Assembly: GCA_030533445.1 (NCBI GenBank) | Contig: CM060068.1 | Coordinates: forward strand, 20,675,510-20,739,509 | DNA length: 64,000 nucleotides | Source of the DNA: Cyprinodon diabolis | Taxonomy: Eukaryota; Chordata; Actinopteri; Cyprinodontiformes; Cyprinodontidae | Direction: 5' to 3' | Shown here: one piece after another, positions 49,601 to 60,422 of the stretch | How the letters are laid out: every line of letters starts with the position of its first letter | How positions within the stretch are numbered: position 1 is the first letter of the stretch | The notes under the pieces: generated by a model | Seen by the model: the letters and a program-made list of their open reading frames with translations, nothing else | Databases searched by the model: none | Told to the model about the DNA's origin: nothing | Program-made: the position numbers and the translations under genes

Positions 49601-52600
49601 TGAATTCAAATAATATTACATTCTAGGCATGGGAAGGTTTGTGTGGTCAATATAGACAAAGGTTTAAAATGTTTATAGCAGACAAATTCAATCAAGTCAT
49701 TTTTTTTATAGGATGCCCAAAACGCAACACTGAGTGTCCCACCCATTCTGCTGTGCACTGCAGGTCAGCTGGCAAGAGAAAAAATGCGCTTATGCTGCTG
49801 CTGTATGGCAAACTTGGAAATCCTAGTGATAATATAATCATTATGTTTCTCTACAAAAAACTAAATATGCAAGCTATGCAAACTGCAAATAAAATGTGCT
49901 AAAACTACAAAATTGTTGAACAATAATTTATTGATGCCTGCCTGATGTGGCCGCATTCACACAAAACTCCCTACAAAATAACCAGCTGCTTTACACTGAT
50001 GCTGACATTGATGAAAAGCTCCTACTGTTTGGAAATATAACACGTAATATCGGTGCATTTAAAAACTTTTGGTAATTTTAGATGTTATTTTACTTACAAC
50101 GTTTATATGAAAAGTTTAAACATGTGGTTCAGACAAGAGTATTAAAACTATAATAAACAATATGTAATCTTTACATCGCTTTGTTTTCTTTTTTTGATAA
50201 ATAAAAGTGGTTCATGTAATGTTTTTTTTGTGTTTATACTGTGATATTTTAATATTTTCAAACATATTTATCACAGCATGAGGACCTCATGCAACCTCAT
50301 TCCCATCTGAATAAAAAATTTATACAAAACTCTACAAAAAAATAAGGAGAGAGATTTTCACCTTTTACTTGCAAAAAAAACAAACACTAGCGAACGGCAA
50401 GTATAGGACCATTCTAAGGATCATAAAATAAAAAAGTCATATTAATTTCTAAATAATATGCCTCACTGAGGAGAAGTTCAGAGATCAATATTTGGAAAAA
50501 CAAAGACACATTTAATACATTTTGGCAAACACAAGTTATTTGGATATGCTGCTTGGTTCAGTTTAACACCTAATCAGTATTTTATAAGAGGAATAACGTG
50601 TTCGGATTGAGCAGACATTAGAATGGAAAGTTTTTTTAACATGTAAAAGAGCCAAGTTAGGAAAAATGTAAAAGTGATCTTTTTTGTTTTGTTTTTTGGG
50701 CCTATATAAAGTTCTGCTTGGTGATTTACTCCTCAACTTGCAAACCTTTTTCCTTTAAAATCAATTAGAATTTATTTGTGTTTTTTTTCGTCTTTCTAGT
50801 AGGAGAAATGAATTGCACGATAAGCTATTAGCTACAAGCAGTCAAATGTAGGCCCATGAATTTAAAAAAAAACATTTACACCATATGCTGTCACTCAGAG
50901 GAAAGAAAAAAAAACAAGTCTGAGCAGACAGTCACTGTGTCTAAATGAGATGATATGAGGAGGAGGAGGAGGGGAAGGAAAAGGGAGGATGTCAAGGATC
51001 CATGGTCCTTCATCTTTGCAGTAGAGCAAACACGTCCCTCAGTATAGCAACAGACAGCTGCCTCCACCTTCTAACGCCGTCCAACTTAAATCACTGCGAG
51101 AATTGTCAGTGTAGAGAGAAAACGCACAAAGATAACATAGCAGGCTGCCATGAGGGAAACGACAGAGATGGGGAAACAAGAAAAGGGGAGACATAGACAA
51201 AGAGAGAGGAGGGAGAGGAAGCGTGGAAAGACTGGAGTTTTTCTTTTTTCTCTTTTTTATGCCGAAGTCTGACTTCTGCGGACACTCTTCTTCTTTTAAT
51301 CATTAAAAAACAGCAATGACACCGCTTAATATGTTTCCATAAAGCTGACAACCCCGATCTGATCAGGTTTAATATAGTGAGTCCCTTACAAGGGATTTCT
51401 TTTTTGTCACAGCTCGATAGATCAATGTGTAAAGATAAATATTTCATCAATTTACAAAGCTTCTCTAGACACCTATGGCAGTGTTCTTTTATTTGCCATT
51501 GTTGAGCTGTCAGTTCTGTTGTATACATGTTTCTCTTCGTTTTTACGAAAGTGTGGTGCTGCACACTTCAGATTATAGGAGGAACACTTAGAGAAGGTAA
51601 ATTGCTTGTAAAGACCATATTACGTTATAAAGTTGAAGATTTCTTTAGGATGCACTTTCCTGAATATTATTTGTGCCTTCTGGTGCATTTAGAAATAATA
51701 GGCAAAAGATTGATTACTGGAATAATTCTGGTGTATAAATAAATAAAGTAATATGATAAAAAGTAAACCTTTAAGAATTTAATTTAGCATTTATACATGT
51801 TCTTACAATCTGATAATATAACTGCACTATAAACAATTTGATTTCTTTCAGCAAAAGTTTCCTTAACTTTAACTAAAGCTAATACAAATATATTTCCCAT
51901 ATTACTATTACCTGTCACTTCTAAAAAAGATTAACAGCAAAAAGGGTGAAAAAAAATTCTGGCGATCAGTAGTTGTTGCCGATTTTTTTCTTTTATATTT
52001 GGGTCAAGCTGAAGCTGGAATTGTAATCGCACAGGTTATCCTATCAGAAATAAACAGCGCTGCCAGCGTTCTTTTTATGCACATCCGAAGTGTCTGGGGT
52101 TAAGTAAGGACCTGCTAGAATCACCTAATGCTCTGCAGGAGTTCAGGCGTGGAACCCTTCAGGACATTAAACTCTGAAACGCATGCTCAGGCATTTCTTA
52201 ATTATTAGAGGTCAAATACTGAGAAGTAGGAGAAAAAACAGATTTATTCTAACATGCAGATATATCTAATAAAAGGATTTTCTTTTCAGGAAAAAAATGT
52301 ATAAAGATCTAATTGGTAAATGGAAAGTTTAAATCCTTGCATTACCATTTTTTTTATCTTGTCATTTAATCTATGCGATGAAAAAATAAAATAGTAAATC
52401 TGCAGCATACAGGGTGAGAGAGGGTAATATATTGCATCTCATAGAAATTATGTTCATCCTGTTTAAGATCCTGTATACTGAGTTAAGTTACCAAAAAAAA
52501 TCATTTAACACAACTACACATCACACATACATTGGGAAACACAAAAATGATAAAACAATCAAAATACAAGCAGCACATTTTATACCCACTTTACAAAAAA

Positions 52601-53725
52601 ACAAATTACAACAAAACACTTACACATAATAAAGGTGGTGGTTATGTATTTTTTTTAACTAATGAGTTACGGATGCTGGAATGCATTTTTTTTTTTTGAA
52701 GAGGAGTGAAACACACTTCAGCTCACTGATGGCGATGTTTAATTTCCTCTCAGAGCGAAACATGCAAATTAACTGCAAGAACACAATTAAGTGAGTTGTT
52801 CGTAACTGGTAGGTGGAGAACAGGTTCACTCAGGACAGAACGTTTGCAGGGGGAGAGAATTTACACAACTTGTTACCCCCCCACCTCCAAGCCTATCACA
52901 GAAGCACACACACCATCTGACTATGTGTCAATTTACTGGCTTGTCACAAATGATTACCACTGGAACAAAGAATGAGAACTACTTCTGACATTTAGCACAA
53001 TATATGTGAGCAGATCTTATTTTGTGTCAACTCATGTTGGAAGGAGAACTGAAAAAAAAGTCTTTCCCTATTTGACATTTAAATATCAACCAACATGGGA
53101 CTTTAATGACATATTTAATTACTGTCATCTTTCTTCTCTGCATATTAACCAAATGAACTGTTACAATTCTCCCTGTTAACTGTGGATTTTTAACATTAAG
53201 TTTGTACTTTAATTTACAAGTTTAAAGGTTAGAGTTCAATACTTTAAGGATTCAAATTGTTACTAAATTAGTATAGGTTTTTAACTGCTATACAATAATA
53301 ACTGAAACAAGGCCAAACAATATATTTATGCCTAAAATACACAATAGAAAAACAAACATGAAAATATTTTTGTCTTCTTAGATAAAAATGTATAAGGTCC
53401 TATGAATGCATTTTCTTTAAGAGTAGCACATGCATGGTGACTTAAAAAGTTACATGGAACTTAAAGAAAGGTAAAGTGCTTCTGTCAACTAAAAAGCAGA
53501 TAACTAATGCTATTTGTCTGAAATCAATAACACGTCTAATCAATATCCTCTTATATCTTTAATCATATTGAGGCTGCATTAAAGAAACTTAGGATGAACC
53601 ATGCACACAAAAAGACAATATAAATACTGCAATGAAAATGTTTTTTTCAAAAATATGACAAACAAAAAATATATATATATAAATTTATATCAATGAAGAT
53701 AATTGCAAATTGAACAAAGGCCTAC
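46661..53725. other. fign intron 2, 5' part: unique sequence
   Basis: No exon apart from exon 2 at its upstream border. A 15-base stem hairpin lies at 47568-47603. Two copies of an 18-base sequence lie at 48010-48027 and 49756-49773. Blocks at 47210-47640 and 49030-49330 have balanced composition and may be regulatory. A purine-rich tract lies at 50940-51230 and a (TA)n run near 53670-53682. Confidence 0.4.
47568..47603. repeat. Short inverted repeat with TAATTG cores
   Basis: GCTAATTGTCCCAAA (47568-47582) pairs with TTTGAGACAATTAGC (47589-47603) with one mismatch around a six-base loop. Each arm carries a TAATTG homeodomain-type core, so it could be a dimeric protein site as well as a hairpin. 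It is too short for a microRNA precursor. Confidence 0.6.
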
Positions 53726-53760
53726 CATAAATACTGCTGCTAGTGATCATGTCTTCAAGC
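53726..53760 (-). CDS. fign: fign exon 2, 35 nt, carries the start codon
   Basis: On the minus strand this 35-base exon reads ten untranslated bases (GCTTGAAGAC), then ATG at 53750, and encodes MITSSSIY plus the first base of a glycine codon. The human protein begins MISSTSVYGLKMQW, so the match is close. A long pyrimidine tract ending TTTTAG precedes the exon, and GTAGG follows it as donor. Joining the last base (53726) to the exon 3 start (22630) gives the codons Y-G-L-K-M-Q-W in frame, which confirms both junctions. The coding part is 25 bases, and with the 8 bases before the internal ATG of exon 3 it adds 11 residues, for a total of 751. An ORF scan cannot see this exon. Confidence 0.9.
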
Positions 53761-54587
53761 CTAAAAACAAAAGGAGAGGGGGGAAAAAACAGCAGAATCG
53801 GAATTTTCACGAGGTGGAATTCCAAAGGTTGCTTCTCATTACAGCCACTTTTTTTTCCTTCAGCTATCAGATTTCACAACTTAAAAAAGGCTCCGTTGTT
53901 CTTTTCCTTAGTGCTTAATAATTAAGAGTAAGGTTTAAAAAAAAAGAAAAGAAAAGAAAAAAGAATGATTTCACTGGAGAAAAAATAAAGCATTCCCGTG
54001 GACGGAGGATAGATTGCAGGGGCTGTCACTTCTTGCGCTGAGTAGAAACTATAGAATAGGAAGCATGTGAGGCACTGGAGATGACATAAAACACACATTC
54101 TTCCAGCCGCCCATTAAGAGGAAGAGGCTAAAGCAGCGTGAAGCCCCCCTCCTCCCTTTACGTTTAAAATAGATTACTTGCCAGCAGTTGTCCCACTAAG
54201 AGCGCAATGACAGCCCATCTTTCTATTAACCTCCTGCCTGCAGCTCAACTGGCCGCTTTTATTCAGCCTGACATGCAAAAACTTCCCGATGCAAGAAAGT
54301 TATTTATTTGGGATGTAGCCCTGAAACTGCCTCGTTAAAAAAATAAAATAAAATAAAATAAATAAATAAAAACACACACACACACAAAGTCGGATTAACT
54401 CCAACATCAACGATATTGCGTTTTAGAGCAAATCATCTTATATAGCGCTTAAAGCGCGCAAGACGCGCGTCCGCAGACGGACAGCGCTGCAGCCTTGTGA
54501 TGCTCGCCTCCCGTGTCTCAGCCTTCCTGCTCAGTTTCTCTTTCTATAGAATTTGTTCGCATCACTGTTAGACGGAGCGGGACTCAC
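53761..54587 (-). other. fign: fign intron 1
   Basis: This 827-base intron runs from GTGAGT (donor, 54587) to TTTTAG (acceptor, 53761). The promoter-proximal third (54420-54500) is CpG-rich. The middle (54330-54390) holds simple AAAT/AAAAT repeats followed by a short CA run. A long pyrimidine tract on the transcribed strand lies just before exon 2. No other coding sequence is visible. Confidence 0.75.
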
Positions 54588-54618
54588 CTGTGTGAGGTGA
54601 CAGCGCAGCGTCACGGCT

Positions 54619-54630
54619 TTACGCGACCAT
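54619..54630 (-). CDS. Minimal upstream ORF in fign exon 1 (ATG GTC GCG TAA)
   Basis: A second upstream ATG (54630 down to 54628) is followed after two codons by TAA at 54619-54621. Its context CGATGG has G at +4 but a weak upstream side. It lies 31 bases before the exon 1 donor, so it is in the 5' leader of any transcript that uses this exon. Very short upstream ORFs can reduce or delay initiation; here that is inference only. Confidence 0.35.
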   Translation of the reverse strand: MVA

Positions 54631-54671
54631 CGATCCGCGGAACGCAGGGAGGAATGCGGGGCTCGCCGCGA

Positions 54672-54743
54672 TCAAGCGTGGCTTCTCGCGGTTTGAAACC
54701 ATTCCAAGTTAGTGGGGGGAAGACTGACCACAGCCTCTGCCAT
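54672..54743 (-). CDS. Upstream ORF in fign exon 1 (23 codons)
   Basis: An ATG in strong context (AACATGG, with A at -3 and G at +4) opens a reading frame that begins MAEAVVSLPP and closes at a TGA at 54672-54674, wholly inside exon 1. The context CCAACATGGCAG also resembles a YY1/TISU element, which in other genes combines transcription start and translation start. If transcription starts upstream of this ATG, the ORF would be expected to reduce initiation at the fidgetin ATG. Whether it lies inside the mRNA depends on the unmapped start site. Confidence 0.4.
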   Translation of the reverse strand: MAEAVVSLPPTNLEWFQTARSHA

Positions 54744-54900
54744 GTTGGAATTCCAAACCCTGGACAGCTGCTCCACTGACTGAAGGCAGCTCGCCGCGTC
54801 ACTGCGCATGTTCTGTCCGGTTAGAGCCAAATTCAAAGCTATTCACCCCCAATGAGCAACAGTTAAATGTGTTTGATAGTTTCAGGGAAGAAAATCAGTG
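54744..54900 (-). promoter_or_regulatory. Probable fign promoter with CpG cluster and NRF1-like site
   Basis: Just upstream of exon 1 the minus strand carries a CpG-containing segment with a CATGCGCAGT core at 54801-54810, resembling an NRF1 half site, and an ATTGG (inverted CCAAT) near 54850. No TATA box is seen at a suitable distance, which suits a CpG promoter. The CpG-dense patch continues through exon 1 into the start of intron 1 (down to about 54440). The call rests on position upstream of a consensus donor and on base composition. Confidence 0.5.
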
Positions 54901-55506
54901 AATATTGAGCTAAGTGTGTTTTTCATTTTAAATTTCTTTGGATAGTCTTTCCAAATTTAGATGACCAAAACCTTAAAAACCACCTTAAGACGAGAATAAC
55001 AAAAAGGTTAATCTTTAATGTCCTTAAATAGACTGTGTCCTGACCCCTTCACTTTTTGTTAAGATGACATGTGCTGGCATAGAAACCATTTATCTTACTG
55101 TTTAATTTTAACATTTTTTTTTCCCAAGAGAAGCTTTTGTACACTTTGTAGTTATATTTAGAATTGATCCTAATTTTGATTTGCTAGATCGGGGGTCTGC
55201 AGCCTGCAGCTCCAGAACCACAACTGCCTCACTGTCTCAGTGGCGCAATTTAAATAATTAAACGATGAACTAAACTATTATCCTGTTTCCTTTGTTTAAG
55301 TGCTTTGGTATGTTCTCCCATGAAAACACCGTCCTCTCTCCCAACTGAAAACAATTAGGCTATACATAGTATGAAAGGAGGTAAAGTTTTGCATACATTA
55401 AAAGACGTCCATTCTTCTTTCAGCCAACATCTTCAACTTCCCATCATGACTACAGGCATTTAGGCAATTGAACATAAAGTGTTGAATATAAAAATTTTGG
55501 TTCAAG

Positions 55507-55511
<5 letters not shown>
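54901..55511. other. Upstream of fign; possible repeat fragment
   Basis: AT-rich sequence without a gene. 55188-55260 (GGGGGTCTGCAGCCTGCAGC then TCCAGAACCAC) resembles the end of a common fish hAT-related repeat, present only as a fragment. Confidence 0.35.

Positions 55512-55600
<89 letters not shown>
55512..55600. repeat. (AT)n microsatellite, host of later insertions
   Basis: About 44 uninterrupted TA units. The tract resumes at 56856-56892 and, in degenerate form, near 57250-57280, so it was probably one longer tract split by the hAT element and the SINE that follow. Confidence 0.9.
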
Positions 55601-55603
<3 letters not shown>

Positions 55604-56855
55604 GGCTGCAACTAAGGATTATTTTAAAAATCGATGAATCGGCCGATTATTTTTTCGATTAATCGATGAATCGGATAAAAAATATTTTTTATACTAACCT
55701 CTTTATTCCAAAATAAACATTTTAGACAGAACAAACAAGCACACAAGTACAGGTTGCTCATAAACTGTACTGGTGCAATATGAAAAATAAAAATACGCAA
55801 ACTTACATGAGAAATGTAGCTGTACATCCACAAAATATAGGGTACTTTGTTTCATAAAGTGCAAAAAAAGACATTTTTGTTTTTAAAAGCCCCTAAGGGG
55901 CTCAAACAATACCCCCCCCCCCCCCCCCCCCCCCATTTCAACAAATGAGGTTTTTTTTAGACTAGAAGAGTTCTGCCTTTTAAGACAGGAAAGTATAGCA
56001 GTTAAAGTTGCTACTTGAGAAAATACTTAACCATAGAGATAAAAAATAGCCCTGTGATTCAAATTATAAATTGTATTTGGAATAAAAATGAGAGACAGAT
56101 ATTTACATGGAAATGTGGCATATAATTAATTGACATATTACTGATCTTGCTGGATTTTATTCTGCTTTACTTCCATAAATTGCAGGATCTTCTTTACTTT
56201 ATCTTTGCCAGAAGATTTAAACTTTAAAAGCCTTGCCCTCATAATTTGCAAGTTAATTTATTTATAAAGAAAATATAAATGCTGCTTAAGCTAATTCAAA
56301 TGAAATTAAAATTAAAATAAGTAGCCAACATTATCACTGTCTGTAACCTACTAACAAGGTAAGGAAAGCATCAGATGAGCTACCTGAGAAACTAACGTTA
56401 CATTTCCCCACTTTAAAATGAAACAAACATGGTCGCTCACCCTGCTGATCAGCTCTCTTCCCTGCCATCAAAGGCTCCAACGTGTTTCCTTTTCAGGTGC
56501 TGCATCATAACAGCGTTGCTTCCACGCCATGTTCATTTGTTTTTACAAAAGTTGCATGTTACGACTTTTTTCGCTTTACAAAGTGCAGGCTATTTTAATT
56601 ATTGTGATCAATTTGCGCCGTCAATCCCGGCGCATGCGCTCTTCATTTGCAGTCTGGACGCTGAGGGTAAACATCCTCTGACTGCAGCGCTGAGAGGGAC
56701 TCCTGCGGGAGCGGAGTTGGGATGGGGGAGGCGCCCCACGGCAATGACGACGGTGGCGGATGACGCATTAATCGCGCGACACAACTAATCGATGATGAAA
56801 TTCGTTGCCAACGCTTTTAAAAGTCGATTTTTATGGATTCGTTGTTGCAGCCCTA
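55601..56855 (-). mobile_element. Internally deleted hAT element with 12-bp terminal repeats
   Basis: The element starts TAGGGCTGCAAC and ends GTTGCAGCCCTA, exact 12-bp inverted termini of a hAT type frequent in fish. Subterminal ATCGATGAATCGG and TTCGATTAATCGATG motifs are also typical. It is flanked on both sides by ATATATAT, compatible with an 8-bp target duplication inside the AT tract. At 1255 bp it is too short for a full hAT transposase. The minus strand keeps only a BED-finger relic. A 23-base C run lies at 55912-55934. Confidence 0.75.
56440..56580 (-). pseudogene. BED zinc-finger exon relic of a hAT transposase
   Basis: On the minus strand one frame reads KKVVTCNFCKNK, a TGA, then TWRGSNAVMMQHLKRKHVGA. 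This fits a BED finger: Cys-x2-Cys, an SNAVMMQHL-type helix and the HLKRKH His pair. A single TGA interrupts it. A donor-like CAGGGTGAGC follows near 56440, so this may have been a 5' exon. No catalytic domain remains in the element. Confidence 0.6.
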
Positions 56856-56892
56856 ATATATATATATCTATATATAGATAGATATATATATA

Positions 56893-57245
56893 CATCCATC
56901 CATTCTCAGACACGCTTAATCCCAAGGGGGGTTGCGGGTGGTGCTTGTGCCTATCTCCAGCTGTCTACAGGCAAGAGGCGGGGTACACCCAGGTCGCCAG
57001 TCCATCGCAGGGCAACACAGAGACAAACAGGTCAAACAACCATTCACGCACACACTCACACCTAAGGGGACTTTAGAGAAGCCAGTTAACCTAATAATCA
57101 TGTTTTTGGACTGTGGGAGGAAGCCGGAGTACCCGGAGAGAACCCACGCATGGTCTGGGAGAACATGCAAACTCCATGCAGAAAGAATCCAGAACCCTTC
57201 TTGCTGCAAGTCAGCAGTGCTATTCACTGCACCACTGAGTAGCCC
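56893..57245 (-). repeat. tRNA-derived SINE (family B), minus orientation
   Basis: Read on the minus strand it runs from a head GGGCTACTCAGTGGTGCAGT through a degenerate box B, GGAGTTTGCATGTTCTCCC, TCCGGCTTCCTCCCACAGTC and GACTGGCGACCTGGGTGTAC to a (ATGG)n end. This order of blocks is a well-known teleost repeat. It matches the plus-strand copy at 62237-62585. It sits inside the remains of the AT tract next to the hAT element. Confidence 0.75.
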
Positions 57246-57340
57246 GGTTTTATATAGATATATATATGTACATATATGTGTGTGTGTGTGTATGTGTAAA
57301 ACTGAACATACAATACAACTAATACAACTAGTTGTATATA
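57246..57340. repeat. (TA)/(TG) tract and short palindromes
   Basis: A degenerate TATA run passes into about eight TG units and then a perfect 16-base palindrome, ATACAACTAGTTGTAT at 57322-57337, with further ATACAACTA copies either side. Confidence 0.7.
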
Positions 57341-60300
57341 ATACAACTAGTACCACTTTTCTAATAATTTTACTTATGTGCACTCCATGGATGATTAGGT
57401 GATGCTCCCTGCTGAGAAATGTGTGAATACATTGTGTTCTTAAGTGGAACTACAATGTTTTATATTTCAGCCCAGAATCTAAGGCGTCATTTATGCAGAG
57501 CCAAAAATGGGTATCTTCCCAGGAATGTTTAAGTGTAAAAAGGAAACTGGCCAGAGGAGAACTTGTAATATAAGGTTTGTAATACTTTTGCCATGGTGGC
57601 GAGGGGCATGGTAACACTGCAAATGTAAAGATGGTACAGGGAATAAAAAAGAAAGGGTGATAACTATAAATTTAGGATCTAGAAAAGGTGGTGACTGAAC
57701 CCCAGAGATGGCCTCTTTGCATCATTGTGCAAGGCCATTAGCCCCAGACCGCTGCCTGGGGACTGGATCGCTCCTCACTGCTCCCTAAGTGTGATGAGTT
57801 ATGTCTAGAAATCAAATTTCATTGTAATCAATATTTACAAAAACAAATACAGACTTTTATTATTATGAAAAGAGCTGTTTGTGCAACAATTAGGCAGGTA
57901 AAACAAACACCGTAGAAAAAACAAATGTGTCAGTGTAAACTCCACCATAAATTAAAAGGTTTCTAAAACACAGCCACAACCCTAAAGTCCTCCACTGTTG
58001 TTTTTTGTTTGTGCATGGGAGAGGCAAGTCCTTCAGTGTTTCACATGCAAACACACCTGTTTATAGCCAGTTATGAAGATAGGGGTTTCCACAAAGCAAA
58101 AAATGGACAGTTACAAATCCTGCCTCTTGGAGCAAGTTTCAGTTATTGTGGGTTTTATTGCTGAAAAATCTCATAGCTACATGTGTGACATCGACACATT
58201 TCTTTCATTATGTCCAAAAAAGGCAGTGTTAGCCAGCTTGAGGGTGCTTGTAAGTGGAAATGAAATAAGCAATATTCAAATGGTGGTCCTCGACCCCGGG
58301 TTCTAAGGGACCCACTGTGCTGCAAAAGCCTGTTAATCACCCAATTATGTAAGTCAGTTGCACACAAGGGAAACCCCTAAAACATGCTGGCCAGTGGGCT
58401 CTAAAACCATGTCTGGAGACGTATGTGCCACGGAATCAGACACACAAGATACAGAAACATTGATTGACAAGAATAGCGACTTCCAGGAAAAATCCATAAA
58501 TCCAGCCAATAAATTAAGTGTTCAGACAAAATACTAACCCAGATTCACGAAAGTATCATTTGGGTTTCATTAAGTTTAATAAACATCTTTGCTTTATATG
58601 CTTATTGCATTTTTTTATTTCACTAAATACCTTGAAAGACACTGCTGTTCTCTATATTTCACTTGGGACACCAAAAATACCATTGACACCTTATGCCACG
58701 TTTGACAGCAAATGTTGCATTATTCCTCTCATCTCTGTACCCAAGGTCCTGGAAAAAGATTCATTGAATCAGCCTTCAGCGCTCCCTTGGCTTCAACATG
58801 CTAATTCCAGCTGGCCCAACTCTTTGGATAAATCATAAGGCAGGACAGGGAGCAGTCACTGAGCTGCACCGGGAAATAACACTTTGAACAAATCAAAACA
58901 AGCAGTATTTTCAAGTATGTGATATTAATAAGCTATAAGGCAAGGAGACAGAGTGGTAGAACAGATTCTGCTGCCGGGTAAAAGGAGATGCCAACATTCA
59001 TCAGATAATTCATACACTCATATGACTCAAGCAAAAGCGGGCATCCAAGCTTGTAGAGGAACTGCCTGTGAAAATTTCTGTGTGCTGTGAAGGTCACAGT
59101 GAAAACAACAGCAGTGCATTTCCAGGTGTAGCCACGTCCATTGTCTCCTTCCTCATATAGGCATGTTCAGTCTATGCCTTTGTCCTTGTGTCAGCAGGCA
59201 GGACATTCTAAATTATTTTGCTCAGCTGCCTCCCTGAACTCTTGCTACAGCATGTCAATACACACATCGTGCAGAAGCTTGTACACACATGGCCACAGGG
59301 AGCACAGTTTATGTCTATCACACTGCAATTTTTGACACATGCCAAAATCTTAAGAAGAAATAAGATATTTTACATTGTCTTTTGTTTTTTATTGTAAATT
59401 AAGAACTACATTTCACACTTTTGGAATTTGGCAAAGAAATTAACATGATTTAAATTTAGGCCTATGAAAGAATGAGGACAGAATGAAAACAATTGATGAT
59501 ATCTTTTTTCCTGTTGCTCAGCCAGCAAAACTGTTCATTTCCCCCGGAAAGAAGCTAGGGGCCTACAAGGCATGTGAGTTGCTTTTCCATTTTTTTTAAC
59601 CTCTGCCTACTGAATTCTATTTTATGTGGGATCACTTCAGTAGCGTTGCTGTCTATTGAAGCACTGACTCCGGAGAAACCATCAGCAGGCAGCAGAGCAG
59701 GCAGTGGAGCATGCATCTTTACCAAACCATTTTTATTCCCCTGATCAGTGGTGTGTCAAGGTATTGACTGATCCTCAGCATAATCACAGCAGCTACACCT
59801 GCATCATGTTTCATAACAAATAACAACATGTTGAGTTCTTGCCCCGGCCCTCAAACCTATAATGCTATTTCATCTTGTGTCTGTGTTTATATTCTCTGTC
59901 ATTACACAAGTTAATCAAATTCGATTTGGGGACTTTTCATAGAGTGATGGTGTAAACAATATAATTTGCTGAGGTCTTATATTGCATCTATGGGCCATCA
60001 GAGTCAATGATTTCTCATCAGGAATAAAGATCTTTGAGCACACTTGTTTTAGTTGAGTCACAGGCATAAAACGTTATTGCCTGAAGAGCTCCAGATATGT
60101 ATGAAGTAAATAAGGTATAAAAAAAAACAATAATTTATAGAACAGATGTTACTAATGCTTTTAAATGTTTATTGTAGTTAAAGCCCTACAACAACGATAT
60201 TTGGGGTTAAAATACATTAACCAAGTATATTTTTACATCTATATCATGTATATTAGTTATTAGTAAATGTATTATGTGTTACTAATTTAAATTAACAAAG

Positions 60301-60420
60301 ATCCCCTGATAATTTGGGGAAAAGTACTACCTTATATGATTTTGTGTAGAATACATCTGAAGTTGCTTATTGATTTGTCTCTTCTATCATACTATGCAAA
60401 AATGGTGAATCTATATTAAG
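57341..60420. other. Upstream intergenic, no gene recognised
   Basis: AT-rich unique sequence. 57705-57790 (CCGCTGCCTGGGGACTGGAT then CGCTCCTCACTGCTCCC) and 58280-58410 (GGTCCTCGACCCCGGGTTCT then AAGGGACCCACTG) look like fragments of interspersed fish repeats. The other open frames in this stretch have no recognisable relatives. Confidence 0.4.
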
Positions 60421-60422
60421 TA

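Larger units (their letters stand above)
13016..54785 (-). other. fign: fign gene span (exons 1-3, minus strand)
   Basis: This is the inferred transcription unit of fidgetin. It has a non-coding exon 1 (about 54588-54785), exon 2 (53726-53760) with the start codon, and exon 3 (22630 down to about 13016) with almost all of the coding sequence and a long 3' UTR. Intron 1 is 827 bases (53761-54587) and intron 2 is 31095 bases (22631-53725). Both introns start GT and end AG. The transcription start and the 3' end are estimates, and the rest follows from splice sites and reading phase. In other vertebrates FIGN lies in a gene-poor interval near KCNH7 and GRB14. I recognise no exon of either here, which fits the usual isolation of this gene. 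Confidence 0.85.
54588..54785 (-). other. fign: fign exon 1, 5' untranslated (start approximate)
   Basis: The minus strand shows a perfect consensus donor, CAG|GTGAGT, with the last exon base at 54588. It lies 827 bases upstream of the exon 2 acceptor and inside the only strongly CpG-rich patch of this part of the window (about 54440-54815). The exon holds no in-frame route to the fidgetin start, so it is untranslated with respect to fidgetin. Its 5' boundary is inferred from an initiator-like CCAACATGGCAG around 54747 and could differ by tens of bases. Two upstream ATGs lie in it and are listed separately. Confidence 0.65.

Noticed and set aside
50868..50905. Alternative fign exon 2 candidate ending TAYG then GTGT
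   Set aside because: A stop codon lies three codons upstream in phase and there is no ATG.
51106..51564. 152-codon minus-strand frame
   Set aside because: Low-complexity Lys/Ser/Leu composition from a purine-rich tract; no domain recognised.
56916..57402. Overlapping frames of about 155 codons on both strands
   Set aside because: Most of their length is SINE family B. Open frames on both strands reflect the repeat's composition, not a gene.
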